NCBI GenBank assembly: GCA_903813345.2
Contig: CAIIXF020000007.1
Span: forward strand, 33,572,538 to 33,636,537
Origin: Owenia fusiformis
Taxonomy: Eukaryota; Annelida; Polychaeta; Sabellida; Oweniidae
DNA length: 64,000 nucleotides
Reading direction: 5' to 3'
Each line of letters opens with the position of its first letter. Positions within the stretch are counted from its first letter, which is position 1. The notes below the pieces were generated by a model. It did no database searches. It saw only the letters and a program-made list of their open reading frames with translations, and was not told the origin of the DNA. The translations under genes and the position numbers were made by a program. Of this stretch, positions 22,770-34,902 are shown in pieces.

Positions 22770-23873
22770 TCAAGATCTCATGATTTTGACCCCTGTGAAT
22801 GGTAGTCAAAATACATGTAACATTTCCACATACTTCATGTACAGTTCAATGGAAAAATATGAACAAGTCATGCACATTTTTACTCAATAAGATTGAAACA
22901 ACTATGTTTGTTTCTTTTTTTGTTATTGTAATATTTTTATTATTATAATTGTCAAACAATGACGTTCACAGTAGCTGCCCCAAAAGCTGAATAACTTTGC
23001 TAATTCTAACCCAATTTTGAATCTGTTGTCTCTCGAATGTTGCCTCTATCTTCCACTCATCAAATAAAGGTCAAAACTATGCACACATTTTGTCATACGG
23101 CCTAAGTTCTAATATTTATGTTGCTAAACTGGGATATTCTGAACAAAAATAGATTGATGACGTCACAATTTATGTAAATTAGCTAATTTGCATAATAGAA
23201 TATTGTAATCGTACAGGATATTTTATAACGTTTAATTTGATACCAATATCATTTCTATAGACCAAATAATGACAAAGCTACAAACACTTTAAACGTCCAT
23301 GGTAAGATGTCTGAATATAATTGTCAAATAATGACATTCACAGTAGCTGCCTCGAAAGTTTAATAACTTTGGCAATACTGATCCAATTTTGAATCTGTTT
23401 GCACTTTTATGTTGCTTATACATTCTTCTTATAGTCTAAAGGACCAAACTTTGCCGAAATTCTGACATACAGCCTCAGTTCTAATAGATATGTTGCTATA
23501 CTCGAAAATTCTGAATCAAAAATTGATTGATGACGTCACAATTTATGCAAATTAACTAATTTGCATAATTGAATATCATTACTTTATGAGAAATTTAATT
23601 AGGTTTAATTTGATACCAATATCGTCTCTATAGACCAAATAATGACAAAGCTACAAATGATTTAAGATTCCAAGGTAAGATGTCTATAGATGCGTAACCA
23701 TGGTAACGGAATGCTACAATACAGAGCAACCAATGAGAGTTTGCAAGGGCATCCGGCAGAAAATTGAACCTCAATATGTTACCTTTCAGAAAAGTATGGA
23801 TGCCATAAATTAACAGAGACCGATACGTTAGGTACATTTTTTGAAACGATAGAGAGGCATGGGTCTCTAACTA
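22770..23873 (-). repeat. right inverted arm of the 8-kb element
   Basis: Reverse-complement partner of 15817-16930. Two TGACGTCA sites followed by octamer palindromes occur at about 23158 and 23531. Confidence 0.8.
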
Positions 23874-24092
23874 TTGAAAGAGTCATCCTGCTTCAATATT
23901 GTTTTAGAGCATTATATTTTGAACAAGAAATAAGGGCATTAATACATCGGATATTGAAAGAGTCATCCTGCTTCAATTGTTATAGAGCATACTATTTTGA
24001 ACAAGTCATCGTGGTTTAATTGTTTTAGAGCATTATATTTTGAACAAGTCATCGTGGTTTAATTGTTTTAGAGCATTATATTTTGAACAATA
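23874..24092. repeat. right part of the split tandem array
   Basis: Units of about 95 bp, then three roughly 48-bp units (GAACAAGTCATCGTGGTTTA then TTGTTTTAGAGCATTATATT). Direct continuation of 15690-15816. Confidence 0.8.
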
Positions 24093-24095
24093 ACC

Positions 24096-24268
24096 ACATT
24101 TATCGTATGATCTGTAAAATGAAGCCCTCTGATTGGTCAGTTCTTGTGCTGTACCAACCTGTATTGCTACTGAGATTGTCCCTGCTGATCATCTCCGTCA
24201 TAATACAGAAAGTATTGGTACGGAGGGGACAATCTCAGTAGCAATACAGCGGATCACACGATAAAAAT
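24096..24268. mobile_element. palindromic MITE-like element 1
   Basis: The outer ends CATTTATCGTATGATC and GGATCACACGATAAAAATG are inverted, and an inner stem of CTGTATTGCTACTGAGATTG plus TCCC pairs with its complement (24159-24249). No coding capacity. Confidence 0.65.
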
Positions 24269-24400
24269 GTTATTGAATGATTTGAAGTGCAATACAGGAT
24301 ATATTTTGTCTCAATATTCTGGCACTCAACTTCGTCTCATTTCAATACTGAATTCTCGAGCAGAATATAGTCTGTATTGCACTTCAAATCATTCAATAAC
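24269..24400. mobile_element. palindromic MITE-like element 2
   Basis: GTTATTGAATGATTTGAAGT then GCAATACAG at the left is mirrored exactly by the right end. It abuts the previous palindrome; together they may be one compound element. Confidence 0.65.
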
Positions 24401-24522
24401 TTATAGTATCAAGAGAAGGTAATGACTGTTTTCTTATCTTTTAAAATGGTGGACATTTGGCTTTGACATAAGCAGATTCAGCTTGTACATGTATGTCATA
24501 TTCAGCGACATGATGAATTTTT

Positions 24523-24760
24523 ATCCCATCAAAAGAATTTCGGGGGGATATAGAGAATGGCTCCGTCCGCCAAACATGGGACACAGTGGTTTGATATGGC
24601 ACATTAGTGAGGTACCACCTGGCTAAGAAATAGATACCTAATACCAAAAAAGAAGAACAAAGATACTCTTAAGCTAACAATTCGAGCATGCAGCAACCTA
24701 AAGACGTCCATACATCCGGGTAATAACTCAAATAAAGTTGGACCAATGTTGTTTATATTT
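24523..24760 (+). repeat. diverged HINE-like head fragment (A4)
   Basis: TTTTATCCCATCAAAAGAAT then TTCGGGGGGATATAGAGAAT resembles the head of the A family, followed by GGTAATAACTCAAATAAAGT. No full array follows. Confidence 0.5.
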
Positions 24761-24918
24761 GATATGTAAATGCTGCATGAAAGGCAAAACTGCCTTAATT
24801 TACGTCACTATGGATTTATGTGGCCTCATTGGCCTATCTGAGGTTCTAAAGCTGTCTAAGCTACATTTTGACACTAAACTCAATAGGGGCCAAACATCTC
24901 GATGTACTTTTTGAACTA

Positions 24919-25815
24919 ATTATCCCATCGAACGAAGTTTGGAGGGATATAGGGAACGCCTCCGTCCGTCCGTCCGTACGTACGTACTTACGGACGTACG
25001 TCCGTCCGTCTGTGTAGATATCCAAATGTTGGTCTGAATTTATCTTTGTGGAAAGATTGTATGCTTCAGTTGCTCTTTAACAAAACATGTGGGACAGTGT
25101 ATCTATATATTACAAGATGTCCGTCCGTCCGGGCAATAACTCAAATACCGTTGGCCCGATTTTGTTCATATTTTGTACAAATATACCCTATGGGGGTAGA
25201 AGTTCTGCTCGAAAGCCGATTTTCAAAATGGCCACTCATTTCAAAATGGCGGCCATTTTAATGACGATTTTACAGTAATTTAGGTGCAATATGTAAAACT
25301 GTAATAGCAATATGTTTTAAATGTAAAAAAAGTATAAAGGACATTAATAATGCTACAAATGTAGATATTAAAGAAGCACATGGCAGCCATCTTGAAAAAT
25401 GGCGGCCTTTACTCGCCATTTTACGATTTTTGCTGTAACTCAAAAAATAGTGGAGCGATTTTGTTCATATTTGTCTTAAGACATTTTTGGTAGAAGGCGG
25501 CCATTTTGAAAAATGGCCGCATTTTAACGTATTCTACAATAACTCGAAAAGTAGTGGAGCGATTTTGTTCATATTTGGTATGTGAATACTATAAGCATGG
25601 CACACTGTCCTATGACACTTTTGGTAGAAGGCGGCCAGTATGAAAAAAATTTTGAAAAATGGCCGCCATTTTAACATATTTTACTAACTCAAAAAGTAGT
25701 GGAGCGATTTTGTTCATATTTGGTATGTGAATACTATAAGCATAGCACACTGTCCTATGACACTTTTGGTAGAAGGCGGCCATTTTGAAAAATGGCCGCC
25801 ATTTTAACGTATTTT
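24919..25815 (+). mobile_element. HINE/pearl-like element, copy A5
   Basis: Head TTATCCCATCGAACGAAGTT, a GTCC/CGTA microsatellite (24960-25010), then a short non-repeat insertion (25015-25115) and a second GTCC start. The conserved head and tandem units (AAAATGGCGGCCATTTTAA, TAGTGGAGCGATTTTGTTCA) follow. The array stops at about 25815. Very similar to A2 and to the inverse of A3. Confidence 0.7.
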
Positions 25816-26642
25816 ACTATACACCCAAATTAAAAAAAATGTCCCAATTCAGGTTTGAAAAATCTGATTTTTGAAGTCAGAGTAGCTCTGATTATTTTTT
25901 GCTGAGACAAAAGAACATATATTGATATATTATACTGTGAAATATTTTCAACAATCTCCTCCTCGTTTTCAAGGTATGGCATGTTATATGTCGACCAAAA
26001 TTTATTGGAATAAGGCATAAAAAACCTCCGTTACTACACACATATATTTAGTTTATTGCGTAACCTTTAGATCCAATCAATTATTTTTATATATGAAATA
26101 CTTTATATTTATGTAATATGTGTCTATATTCTGAATATCAAACAAAACTTCAGAATATGTACAGCAAAGCAAACTTACATGGTCTTAAAATTAACCATTC
26201 GATTTTAAATTGTAAAACTTTTCATTGATCAGAAATGTGTCATATATAGCAACTTACATATTGGATTACAAACGAAGGAAAATGTATTATTTTTGAGTTA
26301 AAAGGAGTTTCAACTAAGGAAAACCTGATGGGCTGTGTTTTTCCTGCAGTTACTGAAGACATTTCTGAAAAAAGAATATCTCAACTTAAGCATCATAAAG
26401 TAACGAGGATTTCTGTATGTATTTTTTGTTTAAATTAGAAAAATAATGGTAACAAATGCAGTGTATTAATCAACTTTGGGTGGTCATTTCCAGTGATTAT
26501 TCACATTGCAATGAAAAAAACATTAGGTGAATCCGCAACATGTTTGTTACACGATTGCTACCCCTTAGGAGGAATACAAATGTACAATATCAAAGTATAT
26601 AGTAAATACTTTTTGTCACAAAACCGAAATCATGTATACAGA
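25816..26642. other. unassigned AT-rich DNA
   Basis: No supported gene or repeat. Confidence 0.4.
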
Positions 26643-27052
26643 GCTGTCAAGTGTCCCGCGAATGGCGGGATTATCCCGCGAATTTGATCAAAATTAGGCT
26701 AATTCGCGTGTCCCGCATTGTCCCGCGAAGTCCCGCAAAATGTGGCTTTGACCTCCGCGAATTTCCGAAATTGTTGCAATCCCCTATATTTTGATTATCT
26801 TATCTTATATAAGAAGCTAAGTTCTTGCACTTTTGAGGAGTAAAGTTTACCTAATTTTAAGTACCTAGCATGCTGTTGTTTGGTATCAAAATAAAGGGGA
26901 AGGGTTCAACTTTCATTTTAATTACGAAAATAGGGATGTAGGTCACAAATAGTTCCAATGTTGGCCTTTTTACTACCCGTGTGGCCTTCATCTCAGAACT
27001 GAGCAAATGTTAGCAAACGCGAGTTACAATAAATGTACGCTGATATCTAGAT

Positions 27053-27915
27053 CTTTGTATAAAAAACCGGGTACCGGGTAGTAAATCCTCCATGCTGGGT
27101 TCAAACTTGGTATCCGGTACCCGGTCAAAAAAAACGGGTACCCAAAAAACGAAAAATACGAATATATAACATAATTAGATTATGAGAAAACGTGTAAGAT
27201 TTGTTTTGAATTTGCAAAAATGTATGTAACATGATTCAAAATTGAGCTAGAAGCTTCAAATAAAAAGCATATTTTAAGGCACTTTTCTTCCTCTATCGTT
27301 ATGGCCATATTTTCATTGGTTATGGGGGGGTGCGATCGCACCATCGCACCCTCTCCTGGCTACGCCTATGACATTGTAAGACATAACAATTTACAATTCA
27401 GTGGACATTTTGTCATAAATTATTAAATAATGATTAATAATCAAAATCTTACACGTTGCATCATGCAAATGAACACACGTCACCTCTCTGCTAAAGCAAC
27501 GATAGCTATTTACAGATTTAAATCATAATCAAAACAATTCACGTACCAACATACGAACTATTGAAAATAGAGTAAGATTGATTTGTCTTGTTTTTCAAAT
27601 CGTCTTACAATGTCATTGGCGTAGCCAGGAGGGGGTGCGATCGCACCCCCCCCCCTTCATTACCAATGGAAATATGACCAAGATGATAGAAGAAGAAAAG
27701 AGCCTTAAAATGCTTTTTATTTGAAGCTTCTAGCTCAATTTTGAAGGAAGTTACATACATTTTTGTAAATTCAAAACAAATCTTACACGTTTTCTAATGA
27801 TCTAATTATGTTGTGTATTCGTATATTTCGTTTTTTGGTTTTTTTCGACCGGGTACCAAGTTTGAACCCAGCATGGAGGATTTACTACCCGGTACCCATT
27901 TTTTTATACAAACCC
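27053..27915. mobile_element. TIR element with 9-bp TSD (GGTACC family)
   Basis: An 863-bp element. The left end CTTTGTATAAAAAACCGGGT then ACCGGGTAGTAAATCCTCCA mirrors the right end (TGGAGGATTTACTACCCGGT ... TTTTATACAAACCC). The inverted arms extend about 330 bp each (27053-27385 and 27600-27915), including GGTGCGATCGCACC-type palindromes and the motif TGGCGTAGCCAGGAGG. Flanks are TATCTAGAT and TATCTAGAA (8 of 9 match). The terminus is shared with the elements at 6378, 33558, 44167 and 46632. Confidence 0.8.
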
Positions 27916-27974
27916 TATCTAGAAAATTAACTTCATTCCCTATAATTTGATGTAGATTAATCGAACCCCTATAT

Positions 27975-28000
27975 CATGGGCTTTCAATTGAAAGCCCATG
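27975..28000. repeat. CATGGGCTTTCAA hairpin
   Basis: A perfect palindrome of 13 bp per arm. A near-identical hairpin with a short loop is at 57468-57499. Likely the apex of a small dispersed element or a structured site. Confidence 0.5.
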
Positions 28001-28654
28001 CCTACAGTATATGAATAGGTACATTTTAATATATAACATGATGGGGGTAAGCGTTTCATAGTTGGTTACGACGCCAGAAGTGCAAAGTATTGTTCCGAAT
28101 TTTTGAATTTCGTGTTAGATTACGGTAATCACACCTGAAGCATGGTTATTGTTTTTGATAAATTACAATAAAGTTTAATAATATTCCTATGCGTATTTTG
28201 TGAAATTGTGTTGACGTTTATTTAAGTTACAATGTAACGATGCATTATATTTGATTAATCAGTATCTGAAAGTTTGATTTAAGTACTTCTACACGCTTTT
28301 ACATTAGTCCCAATCACGCAAATCCCTTGAATGTCCCGGGACATCCTGCAAATTTAGGTGGATGTCCCGCGAAATCCCGCAAATTTAAGGCACTTTGTCT
28401 AAAAAATCTGTCCCTCTATGAAGTTTTTGGTGGTACACCTGTTAACTGTCCTGCAATTAGAGTGTTTGTCCCTCGAATGGTACCGCGAAATCCCGCGAAT
28501 TTGATAAAAAAATCTCCTATTAGCGCAATCACGCAAATCCCTTAAATGTCCCGCAAAATCCCGCGAATTTAGTAGATGTCCCGCAAAATCCCGCGAATTT
28601 TGGGCACTGGGTCTAAAAAATCTGTCCCGCGAGAAAATCTTTAGGGGTTGACAG

Positions 28655-30404
28655 TACTGTGTATACATTTAGTAAAACTTGGATTATAGTGTATATTTAT
28701 AAGAATGATCATACTTTTTAGAACGTTTTAGTTGGTGGTTGTTGTTTACACAATAATAAAAATATATTTCAGTAACACCCGAACATATACAAGCAAAAAG
28801 TAATACTTACATTCGCTAAACAAAAAATCACCTTGGAAGAAAGTTTCGTTACAATGATGTAATGATGCTTAAAGTGCCACACAAAATTATTCAACATCAA
28901 CTGAGATTGCCTTGATCATATCTACATGATCTATATAATAAAATATATAATACCACTAAAACAGTCAGTCACTTGCCTAGCTATTGTCTACTTTACCCCA
29001 TTTTACATTTGTTAGGGGAACATGCGTTTTGACTCAACGTAGGGCACATGCGTTTTGACTCAACGTAGGGCAGTGCAGCCATTGATGGGTCTGCTACTCT
29101 GCTAATTTGAAAGTTTTCATTGAACAATGGTCAGATTGAGTCCATGAGCTGCATGGCATTTCTTTTCAGTCTATCAGATTGAGATAACTCATTCGATAAG
29201 GTCTAGATCGAATCCTTTCGTTCTCTCTCTCCCCTTTCATTGTCTTTTGCTTTCAAACGCTACTTTACATTTTGTCTTCTGCTCATGTCTTTTTCATCTG
29301 CAAAAATTTTCTATTCAAAGGATTTGTATGGTTGAAAACCTATACATTTGGATTCAGCATTTCTTTGGCATTATATAAAAATGTGTTTAACATTTATAAT
29401 ATTCTATGAATAAAGCATACTCTTTATATCCCCGGGCCTAGTATATCATAATTATCTGTTCCACAACTAATTTGATGTTTTAGTCATGAATTAATACTAT
29501 TTAAAAGTAAATATGCGAATTTTGACCTTTTTCAATGTTAACTAATGACGACCAGATCCTCTAGTTTTGATGGAAATCAATTGTGAACAAAAATACCAAT
29601 GCCATATATGCATATAATCCTAACACAGATAATTGAATTCATCGTTACGTACATAACGATGAATTCACCAATTATAACAAGTGTTATCGAATTCCCAAGC
29701 TATCGAAAATACAACCAAGCTAGCTTTATGCAATATTAAACTATTTTATCATAAGTTGAACTTAGTTTTGTGTATGGATATTCTGTATGATCGGCAAAAT
29801 AAGTAAATTTCTTCAGATCTCGTCTGTGATGGATATTTTCTTACCTGTGTGAATTTACATGCGACAGAAGTGCAACATCCAATTTTTAAGCAACAACAGA
29901 CTTAAACACACTTACGTCATAAATCTAAAACCAATAATAATGCCGCATTTTAGCAAAAAGTTATAGTCTTAGTATTCATGGTAACGAATAATACAGTAAC
30001 AATGATTTCGAACGTGTGGTTAATTGGACTTTTTGCTCATTGCAAGAGGGCTACACAAACTCCAAGTAGTTTTTTTCTATTGTTTGTTTGATATCATTTT
30101 ATGGAAAGAGTAAAAGCTTATGCCATGTGGTCTAACACGTTTTTCTGATGGTAACGAACATTATTTTCTTAAAACGAACTCAAGGCACTGGCTTGTTTCT
30201 ACAAGCAAATGTGAAAAAATGCAGACACACCTCTGACTTGAAGCATGTCCTCTATTGAAAACATAAACAATCTTTCAAAATTACGTTTTCTTTCATTTCT
30301 TATCTCAATTCCAGACTCATATAATTGGAATGAATGAACCAAGTAATGATGATTTTTCTGAATTTTCTGAAACTGGCGACACCCCTTTGACAGGCTGTAC
30401 AAAA
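28655..30404. other. no gene seen; small repeats only
   Basis: Contains a 26-bp direct duplication at 29016-29067 (GGGAACATGCGTTTTGACTC and copy) and a perfect hairpin GAATTCATCGTT...AACGATGAATTC at 29635-29666. No exon or RNA could be supported. Confidence 0.45.
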
Positions 30405-30545
30405 TATTATACCACTCTAAGTCCGATTACAGTTGTATAACATGGGTCTATAACAACGATATACAGTGGAGAGTGGTATATCGTCATCGTATACAACTCC
30501 TCCGTATACACTCCAGCGTATACCACTGTAGAAGTGCATTCTGGG
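30405..30545. mobile_element. palindrome-rich MITE-like segment
   Basis: Several inverted blocks: TATACCACTCT with AGAGTGGTATA, GTATAC, and GTTGTATA with TATACAAC. Noncoding; ends not resolved. Confidence 0.4.
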
Positions 30546-30589
30546 AACTAATGAATATTGACCGAAGAACGAGGTGTATGTTTTGTTAC

Positions 30590-30670
30590 ACATGATTTCC
30601 TAGAATCAAGTGACGTCATAAATGGTTCCCACATGATTTGCCGGAATCAAGTGACGTCATAAATGGATCG
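30590..30670. repeat. 41-bp tandem duplication with CRE sites
   Basis: ACATGATTT then AATCAAGTGACGTCATAAAT occurs twice. Each copy has a perfect palindromic TGACGTCA (cAMP-response-element type). Whether it is active is unknown. Confidence 0.55.
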
Positions 30671-30720
30671 AGGTCAACATCGGCATTACTGAGTTGGCTA
30701 TGGGATATTTTTATGGTTTT

Positions 30721-32207
30721 AATGTCACCACCAAAAAGTGGTGACATATTGTTATGGTCTCCGTTTTTTTGCGACGGCGGTTGGTGGTTGGCGTCCGGCG
30801 TCCGGCGTCTGTAACAATTTCTTACAACTTCCTATAACTTAACAAATACTGTTTAGACTGACTTCAATTTTTTTCTAAATCATCTACATCTTCTCAGAAG
30901 TTCAAATCTGACTTTAGATTTGACATTTGACCTTCAATGACCTTCTCAAGGTCAAAAAGGTCTTTTTTCAACTTGCTTCACATTGACTAAATTTTTTTTC
31001 AAAATCATCTACATGTTCTCAGAAATTCAAATCTGACTTTAGATTTGACATTTGACCTTCAAATCTGACTTTAGATTTGACATTTGACCTTCAATGACCT
31101 TCTCAAGGTCAAAAAAGGTCAAAAAGGTCTGTTTTCAACTTGCTTCAAATTGACTAAATTTTTTTTTCAAAATCATCTACGTGTTCTCAGAAATTCAAAT
31201 CTGACTTAAGATTTGACATTTGACCTTCAATGACCTTCTCAAGGTCAAAAAAGGTCAAAAAGGTCTGTTTTCAACATGCTTCAAATTGACTAAAAAAAAA
31301 ATTCAAAATCATCTACGTGTTCTCAGAAATTCAAATCTGACTTTAGATTTGACTTAAGGTTTGACATTTGACCTTCAATGACCTTCTCAAAGTCAAAAAA
31401 GGTCAAAAAGGTCTATTTTCAACTTGCTTCAAATTGACTAAATTTTTTTTTCAAAATCATCTACATGTTCTCAGAAATTCAAATCTGACTTTAGATTTAA
31501 CATTTGACCTTCAATGACCTTCTCAATGTCAAAAAAGGTCAAAAAGGTATTTTTTCATCTTGCTTCAAATTGACTAATTTTTTTTTCAAAATCATCTACG
31601 TGTTCTCAGAAATTCAAATCTGACTTTAGATTTGCCTAAAGATTTGACATTTCACCTTCAATGACCTTCTCAAAGTCAAAAAAGGTCAAAAAGGTCTTTT
31701 TTCAACTTGCTTCAAATTGACTAAAATTTTTTTTCAAAATCATCTACATGTTCTCAGAAATTCAAATCTGACTTTAGATTTGACATTTGACCTTCAATGA
31801 CCTTCTCAATGTCAAAAAAGGTCAAAAAGGTCTTTTTTCAACTTGCTTCAAATTGACTAATTTTTTTTTCAAAATCATCTACATGTTCTCAGAAATTCAA
31901 ATCTGACTTTAGATTTGACATTTGACCTTTTTTTCAAAATCATCTACATCTTTTCAGAAGTTCAAATTTGACTTTACAAGTTCTCAGAAGTTCAAATCTG
32001 ACTTTAGATTTGACCTTTGACCTTCAATGACCTTCTCAAGGTCAAAAAGGTCTTTTTTCAACTTGCTTCAAATTGACTAATTTTTTTTTCAAAATCATCT
32101 ACATGTTCTCAGAAGTTCTTCTTAAGGTCAAAAGGTATTTTCCAACTTGCTTTAAATTGACCAAATTGTTTTAGGTGGTGACATTTTGTCATGTTAATGC
32201 CTTGTTA
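30721..32207 (+). mobile_element. HINE-like element of the GTCACCACC family, with array
   Basis: Begins AATGTCACCACCAAAAAGTG then GTGACATATTG (hairpin GTCACCAC/GTGGTGAC) and ends GGTGGTGACATTTTGTCATG then TTAATGCCTTGTT. Between lie about nine units of roughly 130-160 bp with TTGACCTTCAATGACCTTCT, AAGGTCAAAAAGGTC, TCAAAATCATCTACATGTTC and CAAATCTGACTTTAGATTTG. No coding sequence. Short relatives without an array are at 17264 and about 41830. Architecture parallels the A family, but the sequence is unrelated. Confidence 0.7.
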
Positions 32208-32261
32208 TAATTGTTATAATTGTGTTTGAATAAACTGTAATTGAACTTAGAGTGGCATAAT

Positions 32262-32414
32262 AAGATTATATAATGGTTCATTCTGTATATCGTGCATTTT
32301 ATACTCTCGTGAGAATATACTATATTCACTCGTTCGCTACGCTCACTTGTGAATATATTATATACTCACTCGAGTATAAACACGATATACAGAATGAACC
32401 ATTATATAACCTCA
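32262..32414. mobile_element. palindromic MITE-like element
   Basis: ATATAATGGTTCATTCTGTA then TATCGTG at the left is mirrored by CACGATATACAGAATGAACC and ATTATAT at the right, with inner stems of TATACTC and TGAATATA and a central GTTCGCTACGCTC. Confidence 0.75.
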
Positions 32415-32869
32415 TAATATATCGTTCAAGATGGGCTTTGTTTATCACTTTCTCTTAGAATCATGCGGCTGCGAAGTAAAGTAGTTTGGAAATCGAATAA
32501 AATGTGATTATAAATACCTGTAAACATGACTTGAAAATCAAAATTTAAAATGGCGACAGTAACGAATGATTCATTTTGACACTTTAGAGCCCTGGTAAAA
32601 ATACATTTATGAAATTCTCATTCAAAAATGAATGTTCACACATGGCCTTGAGGTTATTGATGAAATATATGCAGAAATTAAAGATACACCACTAATATTT
32701 TCCGAGATAACATACGGCGACATCAATAGGTAGGTACGAAAAATTTCGAACGGAATGCGTGACATATACATAATTCGCGTGAAAAGTCCGAACGAAATGC
32801 GTACATTTTTTTCCGGCGTTCGTATTTTTGCTGTGTAGACGATCTTTTTTAGAAATTTTTCAACAGAAA

Positions 32870-34902
32870 TATTTTTGCTTGACAATTACCAGGTAAAATG
32901 CGTATTTGCGTTACATTTTCTGTCACGCAAAAATAACTGGCGTGACTTCAAATTCTTCAGCAAATGCGTGACAAATACGCAAATTGCGGGACAGTTGACA
33001 GGCCTGGGGCTAGCAATGGGTACATTTCGACTGTGACTGTAATGGATAATTATTGACTTTTATCAATATCACAGGGCAACATTTAAGCAACTTAAATACA
33101 AGGAAAATCAAAGATTTCCTCTCATTTCTAAAATGAAGAACAAAAGTATGAATTCAAGGAAAAGAAATGATTGCCTGTGCCAAAATATAACATGAGAAAG
33201 TTGTGGCACAGTTAAGGATATGTATAGGATATCATATACTTTTAAATGATTTCATCTTTATCTCCAAGTTGATATCAATATCTTGCCAAGTTAGCGTAGC
33301 GAATTGGCGCAGATATTGATATCAATGAGTGGATTAACACGATATCACGAAAATTCATAGGATGTTCTATTTATCCCATAGTTCACCTATAAAACTAAAC
33401 AAAACATATCAAAACATCATCCATTCATTCATTCATCCCCGTGATGTCTTGAAATCACTACAAACAAAACATATCATATTGGTGGTAGTTTTCAAATCCC
33501 TAGCAAAGGTGATATCTGTGAAATATTTTCCGTATTCCACAGATATCACTTTTTCCAGGCTTTGTATAAAAAACCTCCTACCCACGTACCCTCGTACCCA
33601 CGTACGTGGGTCCTGACCCAGTCTTTAAAGAGTTAAATTTTTAAATGTTTAAAACATTATTCAATCTCAGTTTATCCTGAATTATAGATGAATTTATGCA
33701 TCCATATGCCTTTATTTATAGGTCTGACATCTCTCTAGTAAAATAAAATAAAGCCGGAATTGCATAAATGTTCATTATTTTTGAGCTATTTGATTTATGT
33801 TTTTGATATGTCGAAATGTTTTTTGTTGATCGGGCAGTCTTACCTGTATAACACATCAGTGCTGATTAGCAATCTCCTAGCCTTCGTTCAGTGCAATCCA
33901 TGCCTCCTGTTACCTCATGCAGATTGTAAATGTCCCGGGAAGTTTACCCTTGTCCAAAAGTTGACATCTTTTTAAAAATATATTTCTTAGAGTTTCCAAC
34001 CAATTAAATTCACCACGTTTTATTAGATGTTTATTTCAAATGTTATTAGAATTCATTCTTACGAATATTATACGTTATTAACGTATGTTAGTCAAAGATT
34101 TGGTGTCGTTGTTGTCCATTGTATTCACATTTTACGCGCAAAAAGTTAGAAACTACAAAGCTGAACTTTTATCATTCAAACTAGTTTTACATCAAATCAT
34201 TGTCAAAATAAAACTCTACTCTTCATATTACCTAATTATGGATCAAACGGCCATGAATAATGTCGAAGTTTACAAAACCAAACTTACACTCCCCTGCATA
34301 AGTTTGGCAACTCTATCTTTTAATTCCATCTAAATGATTCACTGAACTAGTGCGCACAATTATCCTTAAATTGTGCCAAAAAGCGATTAAAAACGAATAT
34401 AGCGAATCCTTCTACTTTTCAAATATTTCGTTATTTAATTGCGCCACGGTTAAACAGAAATGCAGCCTTTATTATTCCTTGAGATCGTGTGAATTGATCA
34501 CTCTATCACTTTGTATCTCCAATTCTGATGTTACATTAAATAAAAGACATAAGACAAATTGCACGTATAGTTCAAATCTGTCGTGCAAACAATGAATACT
34601 TGTAATATCGTTTGAAAGAATAAAAAGTATATGTGATAAAAATCGAAACTACAGGGTGTTAAAAAACAGGACCAATGAAAAGTTGAATAACTTCGTCAAT
34701 CCAGAATCATTCAGGTCATTCAATGTGAATTTTGTTGTGAAAGTTTGACCATATTCTGCTCATGGAGTCAAAAACTACAGCACTTTACAACACATGCCCC
34801 ATGTGGCCAATTTGCGCCAAGCAATAGATTGGTTGTACACTGTAAGACTGCCCGATCAACAAAAAATCGCTTCGATATATCAACAACAACACTCAAATAG
34901 CT
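32870..34902. repeat. source copy of a 2.0-kb transposed duplication
   Basis: Matches 37557-39585 at an offset of 4687, falling to 4683 after a small internal deletion in the second copy. It includes the left flank of the TIR element and most of that element, but not its right end. Few substitutions separate the copies. Confidence 0.95.

Larger units (their letters stand above)
15817..23873. mobile_element. 8.06-kb element with about 1.1-kb inverted arms
   Basis: The left end TAGTTAGAGACCCATGCC at 15817 is mirrored by GGCATGGGTCTCTAACTA ending at 23873. The arms run about 15817-16930 and 22770-23873, with strong identity in the outer 240 bp and diverged, indel-rich inner parts. Each arm holds two diverged copies of a roughly 370-bp unit containing TATGCAAATTAGCTAATTTG then CATAA and TGACGTCA. 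The flanking tandem array is in direct orientation on both sides, and deleting the element plus one TTG restores the unit (GATATTGAAAGAG), so TTG (15814-15816 and 23874-23876) is the TSD. The interior holds nested elements and no intact transposase. The superfamily is open: a 3-bp TSD with long arms could suggest Harbinger, CACTA or Academ relatives. Confidence 0.8.
26643..28654. mobile_element. CCCGCGAA-rich TIR element with nested insertion
   Basis: The left end CTGTCAAGTGTCCCGCGAAT mirrors the right end (CCCGCGAGAAAATC ... GGGGTTGACAG at 28654). Between them TCCCGCGAA or TCCCGCAAA recurs at 26655-26750 and many times at 28330-28640. A related CG-rich block with TTGCGGGACAGTTGACAG is at 32880-33005. 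The element is interrupted by the 9-bp-TSD element at 27053-27915. Open frames here are repeat artefacts. Confidence 0.55.

Noticed and set aside
30900-32150. Regularly spaced repeats that could suggest a CRISPR array
   Set aside because: Units are 130-160 bp, diverged and contiguous, with no short conserved repeat plus unique spacer pattern; this is eukaryotic DNA.
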